Positions 33,334 through 45,300 of a stretch of 64,000 bases of DNA are shown here, one piece after another (the stretch's first letter is position 1; the number at the start of each line of letters is the position of its first letter). Origin of the DNA: Bedellia somnulentella (lineage: Eukaryota; Arthropoda; Insecta; Lepidoptera; Bedelliidae). Made by a program: the position numbers and the translations under genes. The DNA is taken from contig OY755173.1 in NCBI GenBank assembly GCA_963576735.1, positions 17,578,873-17,642,872 on the forward strand. The letters are read 5' to 3'. A model generated the notes under the pieces. It searched no databases and was not told where the DNA came from. It worked only from the letters and a program-made list of their open reading frames with translations.

Positions 33334-33400
33334 TAGACTACAGGCCCATGCTTAAAAATTGATGGGTCATTTGAATTTTTCAGCATGGGCCTGTAGTCTA
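33334..33400. repeat. Near-perfect 67-nt inverted repeat (hairpin)
   Basis: The left arm TAGACTACAGGCCCATGCT is fully complementary to the right arm AGCATGGGCCTGTAGTCTA, with further pairing inward through the A/T runs and a loop around GATGGGTCATT. As RNA it would fold into a stable stem. It may be a minimal foldback MITE or a hairpin RNA source; only its structure is certain. Confidence 0.75.
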
Positions 33401-33952
33401 GAAGTAAAAAGTATTATTATAATTATAAGTACATTTTTATATTTTTTTGAAATTTCTGGATAAGCGCTTACAAAAGTAATTTAAGTATAACGTTTACGTT
33501 CATGAAACATGTAGTGTAATTTATGTAATACCAGTAGGCAAGTAAAGGTAAAAATTACTAAGCATTGTTGTCAGCAAAACATAATTTTACATGGTAGAAA
33601 AGTATTACGGCAATAAACAGTCATATAAATTTTTCGAAGATTTAAGTATGTCATTCGGTCGTTTCGTTATTTTTATTCGGACAAAAGTAGTCGGAAAGTT
33701 AGTATGTTGGGCAGTAAATATAATAATTTTTGTAAACACAATTTTTATTTTAAAATCGGAGCTTTTATTACAGATCCACAATCTTTTCTTGGCCGGTAAG
33801 GGCTGTCGCTGTCATCGATATTAGTATTGCCAGCAAATAAAAATTAACCATTATAAGGGAAATAACTTTACATCATACAGGCTAATTTATTTATGTATTG
33901 AAATGTCTTAATACAACAATTTATATAATATTCATTTAATTAATAACTAGTT
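33401..33952. other. A+T-rich sequence without recognised features
   Basis: The 77-residue open frame at 33591-33824 has no recognisable domain, and its composition fits chance. Confidence 0.4.
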
Positions 33953-34203
33953 GCTGTGTAGTGTCGGCTTAAAATAGCACTACCCCATTTCTGCCGGTGG
34001 GTGTACGTAAGAGGCGACTAACGGTATTGGGGCTTTTAAGAGGTGTTTGGGCGAAGCGGTTGGAGACCCATTAACAATAACCTTTATTTTACCATCTTTA
34101 CCCCACTCAACTTTCCGAAAGTGGCTGAGGAGTTTCTAGTTCCTTAGCTCGGGCTACCCCTTCTAGGGATTTACAGCCTTGAGTATATGTATGTATGTAT
34201 GTA
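33953..34203 (+). repeat. SINE-like family B (full copy)
   Basis: It starts TGTGTAGTGTCGGCTTAAAAT and ends TTACAGCCTTGAGTATATG with a long TATG tail. Confidence 0.85.
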
Positions 34204-34658
34204 ATAGCTATTATTGTAAGTAAACAAGTTCGTTTTAATGTAAGCTAATTATATTTATTTATTTTTGCCCTTGTCTGGTATGTCTACCCGAATGACTGTG
34301 TATCCTAAATTTGATGATCTTACCTCCCAAATGTTGTCTGGAAGCTTTTAGCGATAACACTGCCAATTGTACTTTTCTGCAAGCTGTTTCATTATTTTAT
34401 ACTCAAGGATTTGTTATTTGTGACATTTAGAGTTAATAAGTGGGTAACTACTTAAAATCATTTTTTTAATCCTGTAAATTAGAGGCTTACCTTGTCGTGT
34501 ACTGTCTTTTACATTTCATATTCACACATAGATCCCCCAAAAAGGTGGCGCAGAAAAAATAATTCTAAACATCAGATATCGTTTGGGTCATTCATTTTGC
34601 TGGGTCAGTGAATTTATGGGCACTTTTTTATTGCTGTTAACAACCTTGTTACATATAA

Positions 34659-35007
34659 CATAACATAAACGTTTACGCCGAATACCCCCGAAGGGATTTG
34701 GCAGAGGTACTAGTACTTCTGAACATCACGTTACTTTGTCTCCTGGTGTTCAGAGTACCCACGCTTTGCATGAACAGTATACTCACGTGATAGGGGGCAT
34801 GACTATCGCCGTTTTCCACGAATACACTGTCACATGACTAAGTACAACTCAGCCATGTGGGTTTCCTCACCGTTAACAACCGTGATAAATTAACCACACA
34901 TATGACTTTAGAAAAGACAAATTGGTGTAGGCCCGATTCGGGATTTGAAGACTAGTGAGTCGCTTGCACCTTAACCGGTGTTCTACCCATTAAGCTATCA
35001 CGTCGTA
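34659..35007 (-). repeat. tRNA-SINE family C
   Basis: In reverse orientation it shows the whole family layout: CGAAGGGATTTGGCAGAGG, CACGTTACTTTGTC, TGGTGTTCAGAGTACCCACG, CAACTCAGCCATGTGGGTTTCC, AGAAAAGACAAATTGGTGTAGG. It ends in a tRNA-like head that reads GATAGCTTAATGGGTAG on the minus strand (box A-like). A partial second copy follows at about 35035-35105. Confidence 0.75.
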
Positions 35008-35400
35008 TTTGCTTTGTATTTTTATATATATGTCAGACAGTTATGACTTAAGAAATGACACATTGGCACATCCCCGCATTAGGATTAGAACCCTCGCATC
35101 AGTGTATACGAAGTGAAATCTTATTCAGGAGCATTTCCCAACTTCCCGTAACCCGCACCGCATGACTATCGATGCGCGCACAACTTTTCGGACGGTGTTA
35201 GCCTACTTAGATAAAATTTAACAATATAAATAATAATTTTCATGAATTTTTATATTGAATACTGGAAATAAAAGCGTTTATCAATAAGCAAAGATACATC
35301 ATAAAATAATTGTTTTTGAAAAAAAGTTTCCACTACAAAAAAATATTAATGAAAGTGATAATTTATTATATACGTAGGTCACCCTATAATTTTTATTTAG

Positions 35401-36345
35401 TTAAGAACTAACTGACAATGACAGGCCGAAATTTCAAAATGGCGACAGTAGTACCAGAGTCGCCGCCGGCCAAGTTATGATTGTGGATCTGTACTACCCA
35501 AAGAAAAGAACTGAAATATAGACGGATCAGTCAGTCAGTTACTCACTCACTAATCAGTTTAGCTCAGTTCATTCAGTGAGTCAATCAGTCTGTGCGCCGC
35601 GGCTGATTCGACCGAAAAAAATATGAGAATCTTCTTTTGGCGGGAAGATCAGCTGTGATGTCAAGTTGACGTTTCCGCCAATGTTTGGCTATTGACACCG
35701 AAGATTTACGTGGATGGATGGATGGATATGAAATTAATGGATTGTTTTATAGTATTTTATTCAGTTTTTCGCTTATATTTAATTGACTCCAATATGGGAT
35801 GATAATAATGTTGTGTTGGGAGAATTATGAGAATACTTTAGATTAGGTTGCAAAACAAAGAGTATAAAAAAGAAACCGTTTATTGTAAAGTAAAATTAAA
35901 TTTGAAGCTCCTTAAAGTTAAGCTTCTTATTTTATTTCCTAATTGGGCTTTGTTTAATACTTTTAGTAAGGCTTTGAGTCATTCGTAAGTTTACATAGAT
36001 TTTCGGTTGGCTCAAAAGATCAAGAACCAGGGCCGTAAAATCATTATTATATTATCTTTGCCATTATATAAAAAAAATACTTTCGGTGAAAATAGCCTCG
36101 GCCCAGTCTGTGGTGTGAGTCAAAGTTAAGTTAGCCAGTCAATCAAGATAAAAATGTAGTGAAGTGAAGTGAAATTTCTCAATATTTCATTTGTGTTTTT
36201 CTAGCGCAGTGTTTTTAGGTAATTTTGTGTTAGTGCTTGTGACGAATGAGGTAATGCTAATTACTACAATGAATTCTTAAATAACTTACGATTTTCTGTG
36301 TTGTTTTCTCAATACGAGTAATTTTGGGCGTTGTTATCATGCAAA
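35401..36345 (+). promoter_or_regulatory. 5' region of cta, with a short upstream ORF
   Basis: The stretch before the cta start codon has a local CpG-bearing patch around 35440-35475, and an ATG in good context (AAAATGG) opening a 13-codon frame at 35439-35480. A TCAGTCAGT-rich patch lies at 35528-35600. It is consistent with a promoter and 5' untranslated region, but the transcription start cannot be fixed by eye, and an upstream intron is possible. Confidence 0.4.
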
Positions 36346-39300
36346 ATGGCCAACGATTTGTGGTCATGTACCTGTTGTACGGAGGCTCTGACATGCTGGT
36401 TGAGACTCAAATTATCTCCAGAAGAAATAGAGCAGCGATATCGAAGTAAAGAGATAGATAAAATACTCGAAAAGGATAAACAAACATTGCGGCGTCAAGT
36501 AAAACTTTTGCTACTTGGAGCTGGTGAAAGCGGCAAATCAACATTCCTGAAACAAATGAGGATTATCCACAAAGTAAAGTTCGAGCCGGAACTCATGCGG
36601 GAATACCAACATGTGATATACCAGAATATAGTGAAAGGAATACAGGTGTTGGTTGACGCTAGGGATAAACTTGCGATACCTTGGGAAAACCCACGTAATC
36701 TGGACATTGGTCAGCAGGCTTTACACTTCAACAGTACTGCGTCATTAGATAGTAGATTGTTTATGCATTATGCACCTCATATTCACTCCCTTTGGTTAGA
36801 CAGAGCTATCAAAAGGGCTTATGAGAGACGGAGAGAATTCCAATTGGTGAGTCTTTATGAATCTTTTTATTTTTGGTGAAAATTACAATGGAGTCTTGCT
36901 TATAATGTCGAAATTTTGTTATGTTGTCACATGTAGGTCATTTCTCATATCATACTTATTTATGTTGACAATAGATTCCTTTGTTTATAAATATTGTTTA
37001 AGGTATAATATTATTGCAACAATACACATTGCTATTGTTCATATGAACAGCACTTTACTTATACAGATACAGACATTGACATATAGCTATAACCTTATTC
37101 TTTGCTTTTTCCAAAAGGCACACCAAAGATCCATCCAAGACTTGATGATTGTAATATTTGTATTTAAACTTGGAGTTCAAAATACCGCTTTCTTTAAACA
37201 GAAAGGAACCAATCCACAAAAAGTCAATTTTGTGGTTTGGAGGTCATTTGAAGAATTAAATTAAGGGTTTTTCATGCTATGGGTCTGGTTGAGTTGTTTA
37301 CAAGCGGGAGCTTGTACAGGCCCTGTGCACCAGTGGGGTGACATAGGACAACAACAACATTCCACATAAAATTATCAGCATATTACTTGTTAACCAGTAT
37401 AGATAAACAATTATTTATTGCTCTTGATCACTACTATAAAGTACATACTATTCCGTCTTGCCTAGGAAAGGGGTTAGTAATTTGGGCCTATTGATTTGGT
37501 AGATAGTTAATTTTAATGGCAAATTTTAAATCATTATTTATTTTCTAAGGTTTTTAATACAGCTCCATAAAATGATAAATATAACACTATAGTAGTGGGT
37601 AAATGTGTTTTTATTAAAATATGATTACATTGAAATTATATTATAATTATTATCTGGTTAATGCTGCCATACTATTGCTACTTTGGAATTTTTCAGGGTA
37701 AGATTTGGTGAATACAATCTTTATATGAACTTAATCTAACAGACACAAAGTATTCTCTCAGTCATGTTTCTTCAGAATATGTTTGAGAATTAGAAATTTT
37801 ATCACTAATTAGGTTTAGTAAGATATTACACTTACAGAAAAGTAATTTTTAAATACATTTAAGGCTACTGCTTTAGGTCCACATATGGTAACAAAAGTTA
37901 CTAAATGTCTTTAGTATTATTTATAAAGGCTAGACTTCTTTCTACAATCCTCAAATGTGTACCCATCAGCTAGATTAGATTGTTATTTAATATCTTAAAT
38001 TAGATAGTAAATATCATCGAACTTTCACAGCCAAATATACTTAATATACCTTTGCAATTGATGAATCATCTTTGCATTATCTATTTCAAATGTATGTTAT
38101 AAGATATACTTAATCATGTTAGGCAATGTTTATGAAACAATGACCAATAAATGAAATTGTTTTATTACCTATTCAAGAACAATATCTGCCCTATCAACAT
38201 AATCTTATCACCTATTTCAATATTTTATGACAAAATGAAGTTGGTAATATTATGATTATAACATTATTTGTCTACTGACTGCTTAACTCCCTTGAATTTG
38301 AAAATGACGTGCTTTTAGGCAACAATATTCAATTAATAATTATTAAATCTTGAAATAATTTAAATCAAGGTACATAATAAAATGATAAAAATTTAGCTAA
38401 ATTATTTTAGAACTAAAGGCATCTCAGTCAAAATAGCACTCCTTATTCACTTTAAAGGTACCACTTTTTGGTATATTATCTGTGACTATCTGTGGTATAT
38501 TATTTGTCTCTTAACCGCTTACACAATAGGAGACTTTCTTTTTGATTTCATCATTATGGTGAAGGCTTTTTTGTTTTGTCATTTTGTATATGTTATACTC
38601 AGCCTACCCTCAACACAACTCCTCACACAGTAATCTTCTCTAACCTGCAGTTATTAGAAACCAATTATCTAGTCTAATTATGTTTGCCTTGCTCTATTGT
38701 GTTTGAATCACATTTGTTTGCCTAAAATTGTACTAATGAAGGTCATTACTTGCTGTTTTTGTGGTTTTATACTAAGCCCTTTCAATTTCATTAAATTTAT
38801 TATATCTACTGAGTTATAGTTGAGATATTATATGTTGACTAACTGACCCGACAGTCTTCAATCTGTTACAAAAGCTTAGTCTGAACTGAAGTATTTATAA
38901 CAAAGAAAATAAGAAATCATACCACAATATAGAAAGCAACCTACTCGCGCCATCTAGTATACAATATATACATTAGTAACGATTTGCTTTGGAATGTTTC
39001 TACTCACCCCATCGCACTAAAAGGTTATGGTATCTTGATGCTCCTGTGGGAACCCTTGCGAAATCCGCGATAAATGATATCCTATATTTTGGCCAGGTGT
39101 ATAATCGACGTTAATGTCGATTAGTAACGTGATGACCGGACATACAGACAGACAGACATTTTTTCCAAAAATGGCAAATTTGGCTTCAGTATCTAAAATA
39201 AAACATATTCCACTTTTTTATTTTTTTTTCTTAAATGTACAGTTTGAACCCCGGTACAGTCTTATTATAGTTATATGTTGATGTACCACTTTATGCTAAT

Positions 39301-42300
39301 GTTTTTGTATGAATTTTAAAATTTTAAAGCTTATCACCTACCTTTCATGAAGAAAATAGTTTTCTTTTTATCCCGGCGGCAGATTTGTCATTGGAACTGC
39401 TTTTATATGTATTTCCACACCTTATTAGAAACTTCTAGAGTGATTTAACACTAGAAAAATCGTAAAGGTTATTCTATTTTCTCTTAAGTTTAATGAATTC
39501 GATAGCATTACATTGCGCTCTAAATAGTATTTTTCGTCGTGTCCTACGGACATAAACAGGTAGACAACAGGCGGACTTATCGCTAAACAGCGATCTCCTT
39601 CAGTCAAACTTTTCAGAGTAGAGATTGCACAAAATAATTAATAATAAATGTGCAGGATGTTGCGCATTGATCGTTTGTTGTTCAATGCAGCTAGTAATTA
39701 AAATTAACCTATTCCTATTAGCGAATAGGATTGTCTCTCTTTCTCCTTCTTTCTTTCTTTCAAATAGAACACATTTTTAATAATATAAACTGTCCCCATT
39801 GGGGAAGGCAGAGACTATCGATCACCAATTCGTACGATGCTGGCAAACCTCATCTAAAATCATCAGTTTTTTCATACGGACGCCTGCCTTTTTAAGCGCA
39901 TTCTCTATTTGATCTAAATCTGTCGCCCGTGGTTGTCCTCTACATCTGTAAACGACAATTTAGTATAAGTAAAGTAAATATATTTATTTCATGACCTTCC
40001 ATATTGGATCTTACCAATCAAAATTTTCCCGTTCCTCTTCATCTATGGAAATTGTCTATATACGGAAAATCAATGAAATTCTGAAATAACTAGTAAAGTA
40101 AACTTGATTATATAGTAACCTTGAATGCGTAATAGTGTAAATATTAAACGTTAATCAATGAGTAATTCCTCAACTGATTGGTGCGATAACTTTGTCAGAG
40201 TGTGGCTTTTCTATTCACTCATATAAACTCTAGTACATACATACATATACTCACGGCAATAAATCCCAAAAAGGGGTAGCCAGAGCTTCAGAGCTAGAAA
40301 CTGCTCAGCCACATTTATGTTCATTCATGTATACTCCATTAATTTATATTTTTGTGCTACACAAAGCATTTTCGCATTTCGCTGACCTCCATATCTAACT
40401 GTATTCTATTAATATTATATTTTATATTTTACTTAAGTATGTTAGATGATAATGCAAATGAATCCATATAAAATCTCGATGAATACTAAAAGAGATGAGA
40501 GACAGGAATAGGTGACAGAATGAAGGAGTTTGTATATATGGGAAGTTTGTTTATAAGGGGTGCAAAATGTGATAAAGACATTGAAAGAAGAGTGAAAAAG
40601 GGTCATGCGGTAAATGGAGCAATGAATAGTGTATTGACTAGTCAATCGATGTCAATAAAAGCCCCAATGACTGAGCATGATGCTGTTCTTGCTCCCATGA
40701 ATGTTTTCAGAAGAAGCATGAGGGCAGAGTGAATGCACTAGAGATGAGGACCCTCAGAAAAAAAAAGTTAGGTCATGTGATCGAGTGAGAAATTGCGTGA
40801 TTCATAAAAAGTGTGGTATAAAAGATGATATCGTAAGTAAGATAAAAAAAGGAATGTTGAGATGATTTGGGCACATAGAGACGATGGATAATAGGAAATT
40901 GTTAAAAGGGATCTATAGAGCTAATGTGGAAGGTAATGTTAGCAGAGGACGACCACGGAGGACACAATTGGACCAAATTGAGAGTGTTCTCAAAAAGGAA
41001 GACGTCTAAAATATGAAGAATGAAAGAGCATGTATGAAAAGATTGATGGATGTAAACAAAGCTAAAGAGGTTTCCCAGGATCACATGAAGTGGCGATTGA
41101 TAGTCCCTGCCTATCCCACTACCATTTAACGACGTGAGTATATTGTATTTATGTTTAAATACTAGAAATACAACAGGAGAAAGCGCTACAAAAGAATAAC
41201 AAGCCAATATTTACAATCACACAAGACAATACGAATATTAGCTCGGGAATCCCACGTGGCATGCCAGACATTATTGAATCATCACCATTATCATTTCCCC
41301 CGTCATTGTCCGGCGCTGGACAAAGGGTTCTCAGAAGTCGCGAATTGCGTATTGAAATTACTCATTTAGATGGAAAAATATGTTTGTAGAGAAGGGACTT
41401 ATGTGTATGATTTGTACATACTTTTATACATATACTCACGGCCATAAATCCCAAAAAGGGTAGCTAGAGCTTTAGAGCTAAAAATTCATTGGCCACGTTT
41501 GGTAGTTGATAGAGGACAAGATGGTAGAAATAAAGTATCGTTGGTGATGGGTCTTCAATCGCATCGCCCAAAAACTACTAAAAAAAGCCCCATACCCTTA
41601 GTCGCCTCTTACGACACCCCGTGGGTAGAAAGGGGTACTGACATTCTAAGCCGACACAACATGCGACGGCAACGATGGTGTGTGATTTGTGTATGTAAAA
41701 AGAAGTAAGACGGGGTGAAAGGGATTTGTAGGGCAAATGATAATGGAAGAGTAGCGAGGTGGAAACCCAACGAAGGTGAGAAGGATGTGCGGGTATAGTT
41801 GAGAAGGATCTTTTAAACCCTTAATGACGGCAGTCGATTGTGTCGCAATTTGCAAGATGGTCGTAATCAATGTCATAAATTACAATTTGTATGAGCTGGG
41901 TTGGTATTTTCGTAATACGGGGCCGAAATCACTACTAAAGTACTAAAAAAAAACCTGTGAACTGCTATGATTTTATTCTTTACTTTCACTGCAATATCCA
42001 GTATCTATAAACAAATCATGCTATCATAGATTTAGATTAACTTCTGCTTGTAAAATGTAAAAGGTGATAAAGAAAAGGATGCTGGTGCGATTGGCAATTT
42101 TAGGGGTCGATTACAAACGTTAGTTACAATCAGGTTGAGTATAAACGTCCAGTCCAGTCGCCTCGTACCCGTAAGAAATGGTATTAAAATTCGCCATACG
42201 TCGGGTCGGGTTAGTTATGATCTTTTTAGTCATTGGCGATATTATGTTGTTGTAAATCTTTCCCCAAAGAAATTTGTTTCATCATCTATTCTCTTCTCAG

Positions 42301-45300
42301 GCTTCCAAAATTTACTGAGGAATTGGGGATGTGATATTGAGTAAAGTTTGTATATTTTTGCTACAGTACTCTTACCAAGTCGTGTTATACCCAGTAAAAT
42401 GAATCTTGTATCACTAGAAATGCACTATTTTCCTGATTGTATTATTTATAAGCTATGTATATCGTGATTCGTGATATGTAAAAGTATTACGATATACATA
42501 CATACAGGCATATACTCACGCCATTATTCCCATTGGGATAGGCAGAGACTATCGATCCCCACTTTGTAGGATCCTGGCAAACCTCTCTAGCTTCATTTAC
42601 ATCCATCAATCTTTTCATAAATGTCTTTTATTCTTCATACTTCGAACGTCTGCCTTTTTGAGCACACTCTCAATTTGGTCCAAGTGTGTCCTCCGTGGTC
42701 GTCCTCTACTAACATTTCCTTCCACATTAGCTCTATAGATCCCTTTTACCATTTCGCTATGTGCTCAGACCATTTCAACATTCCTTTTTCCTATCATACT
42801 TACAATATCATCTTTCATACCACCCTTTTCACGAATCATGCTATTTCTTACCCGATCACATAACCTTAAATTACATTTTTTTCTGACGGACCTCATCTCT
42901 ACTGCTCTTATGCGTCTTCTGCCAGACCCAACATTCGCTGCCATACATAAGTGTAGGAACAGCATGATGCACAGCCATTCGTGCCTTTTCAGATATCGAT
43001 TGACTGATCTTTAGGCTATTCATTGCTCCATTTACCGCATTACCCCTTTTCACTCTTCTTTCAATGTCTTCATCACATTTTCCATCCCTTGTCAACTAAC
43101 TTCCCAGATATACAAACTCCTTCAACGGGTCCAAATTCTTACTATCAATCGCAATCACACATTCTGTCACATCTCCCGGTCTCTAAAAACCCATGGTTTT
43201 GGTTTTATTCACATTCACCCTCATTCCCTTTCTTACAAAAGACTCACATGCAAAATTCATCACCTCTTGCAACTTTCAGAATCAAATTTCTGTTTTAAAA
43301 CACTAGACTAGTCTAATGTTGCAGAATCCGAAAACCATACATTATATTACTCATTCTGTTCAAATTGGAGCGTAGTCGAAACTAGATTACATTTAATTGT
43401 TAAAAGGCAATTAGTCTGTTCAGCCTTAATTCATCGGCCATAGAATCATTAACATTAATAAGTAACTGCCATGTTTACTAAATCGGATTAAAATAAATAT
43501 GTTAATTCTCGTGTCTCGCTAGTTTTAGGGCCAGCGCTGACTGCCGGCATGGCATGGCATGGCATGGCAAAGGATTTCGGTACAGATATAGCATTTTTAA
43601 TCTTATTACCATGAGTATAGAATTCATTTTACTTCATTTTGACACAACGATGCCAACGTTCTGTCCTACCGCGGCCTCCCTCGGCATCGTTGTGTCAAAA
43701 TGAATTCTACATGGATGGCAATAAGATTTAAAATGCTGTATCTGTACCGAAATCCTTTGCCATGCCATGCCGGCAGTGAGCGCCGGCCCTAATTTGTCTT
43801 GTTTTAAAATTGAAATTGGCTAAATAGTAGCGTAGACGTTATTTATTATTTTCGCATAAACTTGAAACATATAATCGTGAATAAAGAATCTAAAAGAGAA
43901 TGTGCTCAAAGGACAACGAATAAAAAACAATATGGAAGGCAGGAAACCTAATGTAAAGGCTAACCCTGTTAGTTCGCTTTCCTATTCATAAGAGTAACCT
44001 TATCGAAAGGGAAAACTTAAATTAAAGGGTTTTATAACACTATCCTAGCAAAAGGGATCAGTAGGGATTGCCTTTCAAACTGTAAAGGGTTACAACCCTT
44101 TTATAATCTTTTTCTGAAGGTATTTTCTTGTTATTTGATCTTCCAATCATTAGTATATAATATAATATATAGTGGTTTGGGCAGATCGATGATAAGAAAT
44201 CGTTTCTCGATATGACCAACTAAACACATGGCCTCTTCATGAAATGGTTAAGATTATTTGGTCATATCGTATCGTAGTTACATTAACTACCGGTAGAGGC
44301 TCTGAAAACGCTTTGTTTATGTGTGAAGATGGCGGCCACTGGCAAAAGTGTTGTTTCTTGCAGTAAAAAAGTTTATAATTCTTTATTAAGTGAGGAGAAG
44401 AGTGATAACATAAAAGTTTACGACGAAAAGGTTCTCGAGTACTTTGCAAATTACGAAAAAACTGAGCAATATGTTAAAAAACCGTGGAGTTTGGATTGTA
44501 TTTCACAGGTCACCCTATATCTACGATCTGGCCGAGCGTGGATGACAAAATCGTGAAACGTTGACGATTTTATGATCTGGTCAAATGAGGTTGGCCACAT
44601 CATGAAATGTGACTATTTCATGAAATGATCGATCATTTCACGATGTGTTCAAATCTACGATATGGCCACGACATATAATATATAATTGTCACTCAATAAT
44701 AAATAAACGAAAATAAAAAAAATAGGATATTTCAAGGGTTTAAATATTCAGTCAAATAAATAACACAATAAATCCCTTAGATAGGAAAGTTTTTATAGAC
44801 CCTACCCCCAACTTCTTCATCATCATCAGCAAATTGTACAAAAGCCTTATGGAATGGTAGACAAAGCACGAGATCCATCATAAATTTTTCTAATTCCTTT
44901 CTGGACAACTAAACTTGAAACATATAATCGTGAATAAAGAATCTAAAAGAGAATGTGCTCAAAGGACAACGAATAAAAAACAATATGGAAGGCAGGAAAC
45001 CTAATGTAAAGGCTAACCCTGTTAGTTCGCTTTCCTATTCATAAGAGTAACCTTATCGAAAGGGAAAACTTAAATTAAAGGGTTTTATAACACTATCCTA
45101 GCAAAAGGGATCAGTAGGGATTGCCTTTCAAACTGTAAAGGGTTACAACCCTTTTATAATCTTTTTCTGAAGGTATTTTCTTGTTATTTGATCTTCCAAT
45201 CATTAGTATATAATCAATACATAGTATAAAACAAAGTCGCTTTCGCTGTATGTCCGTATGTATGCTTAGATCTTTAAAACTACGCAACGGATTTTGATGC

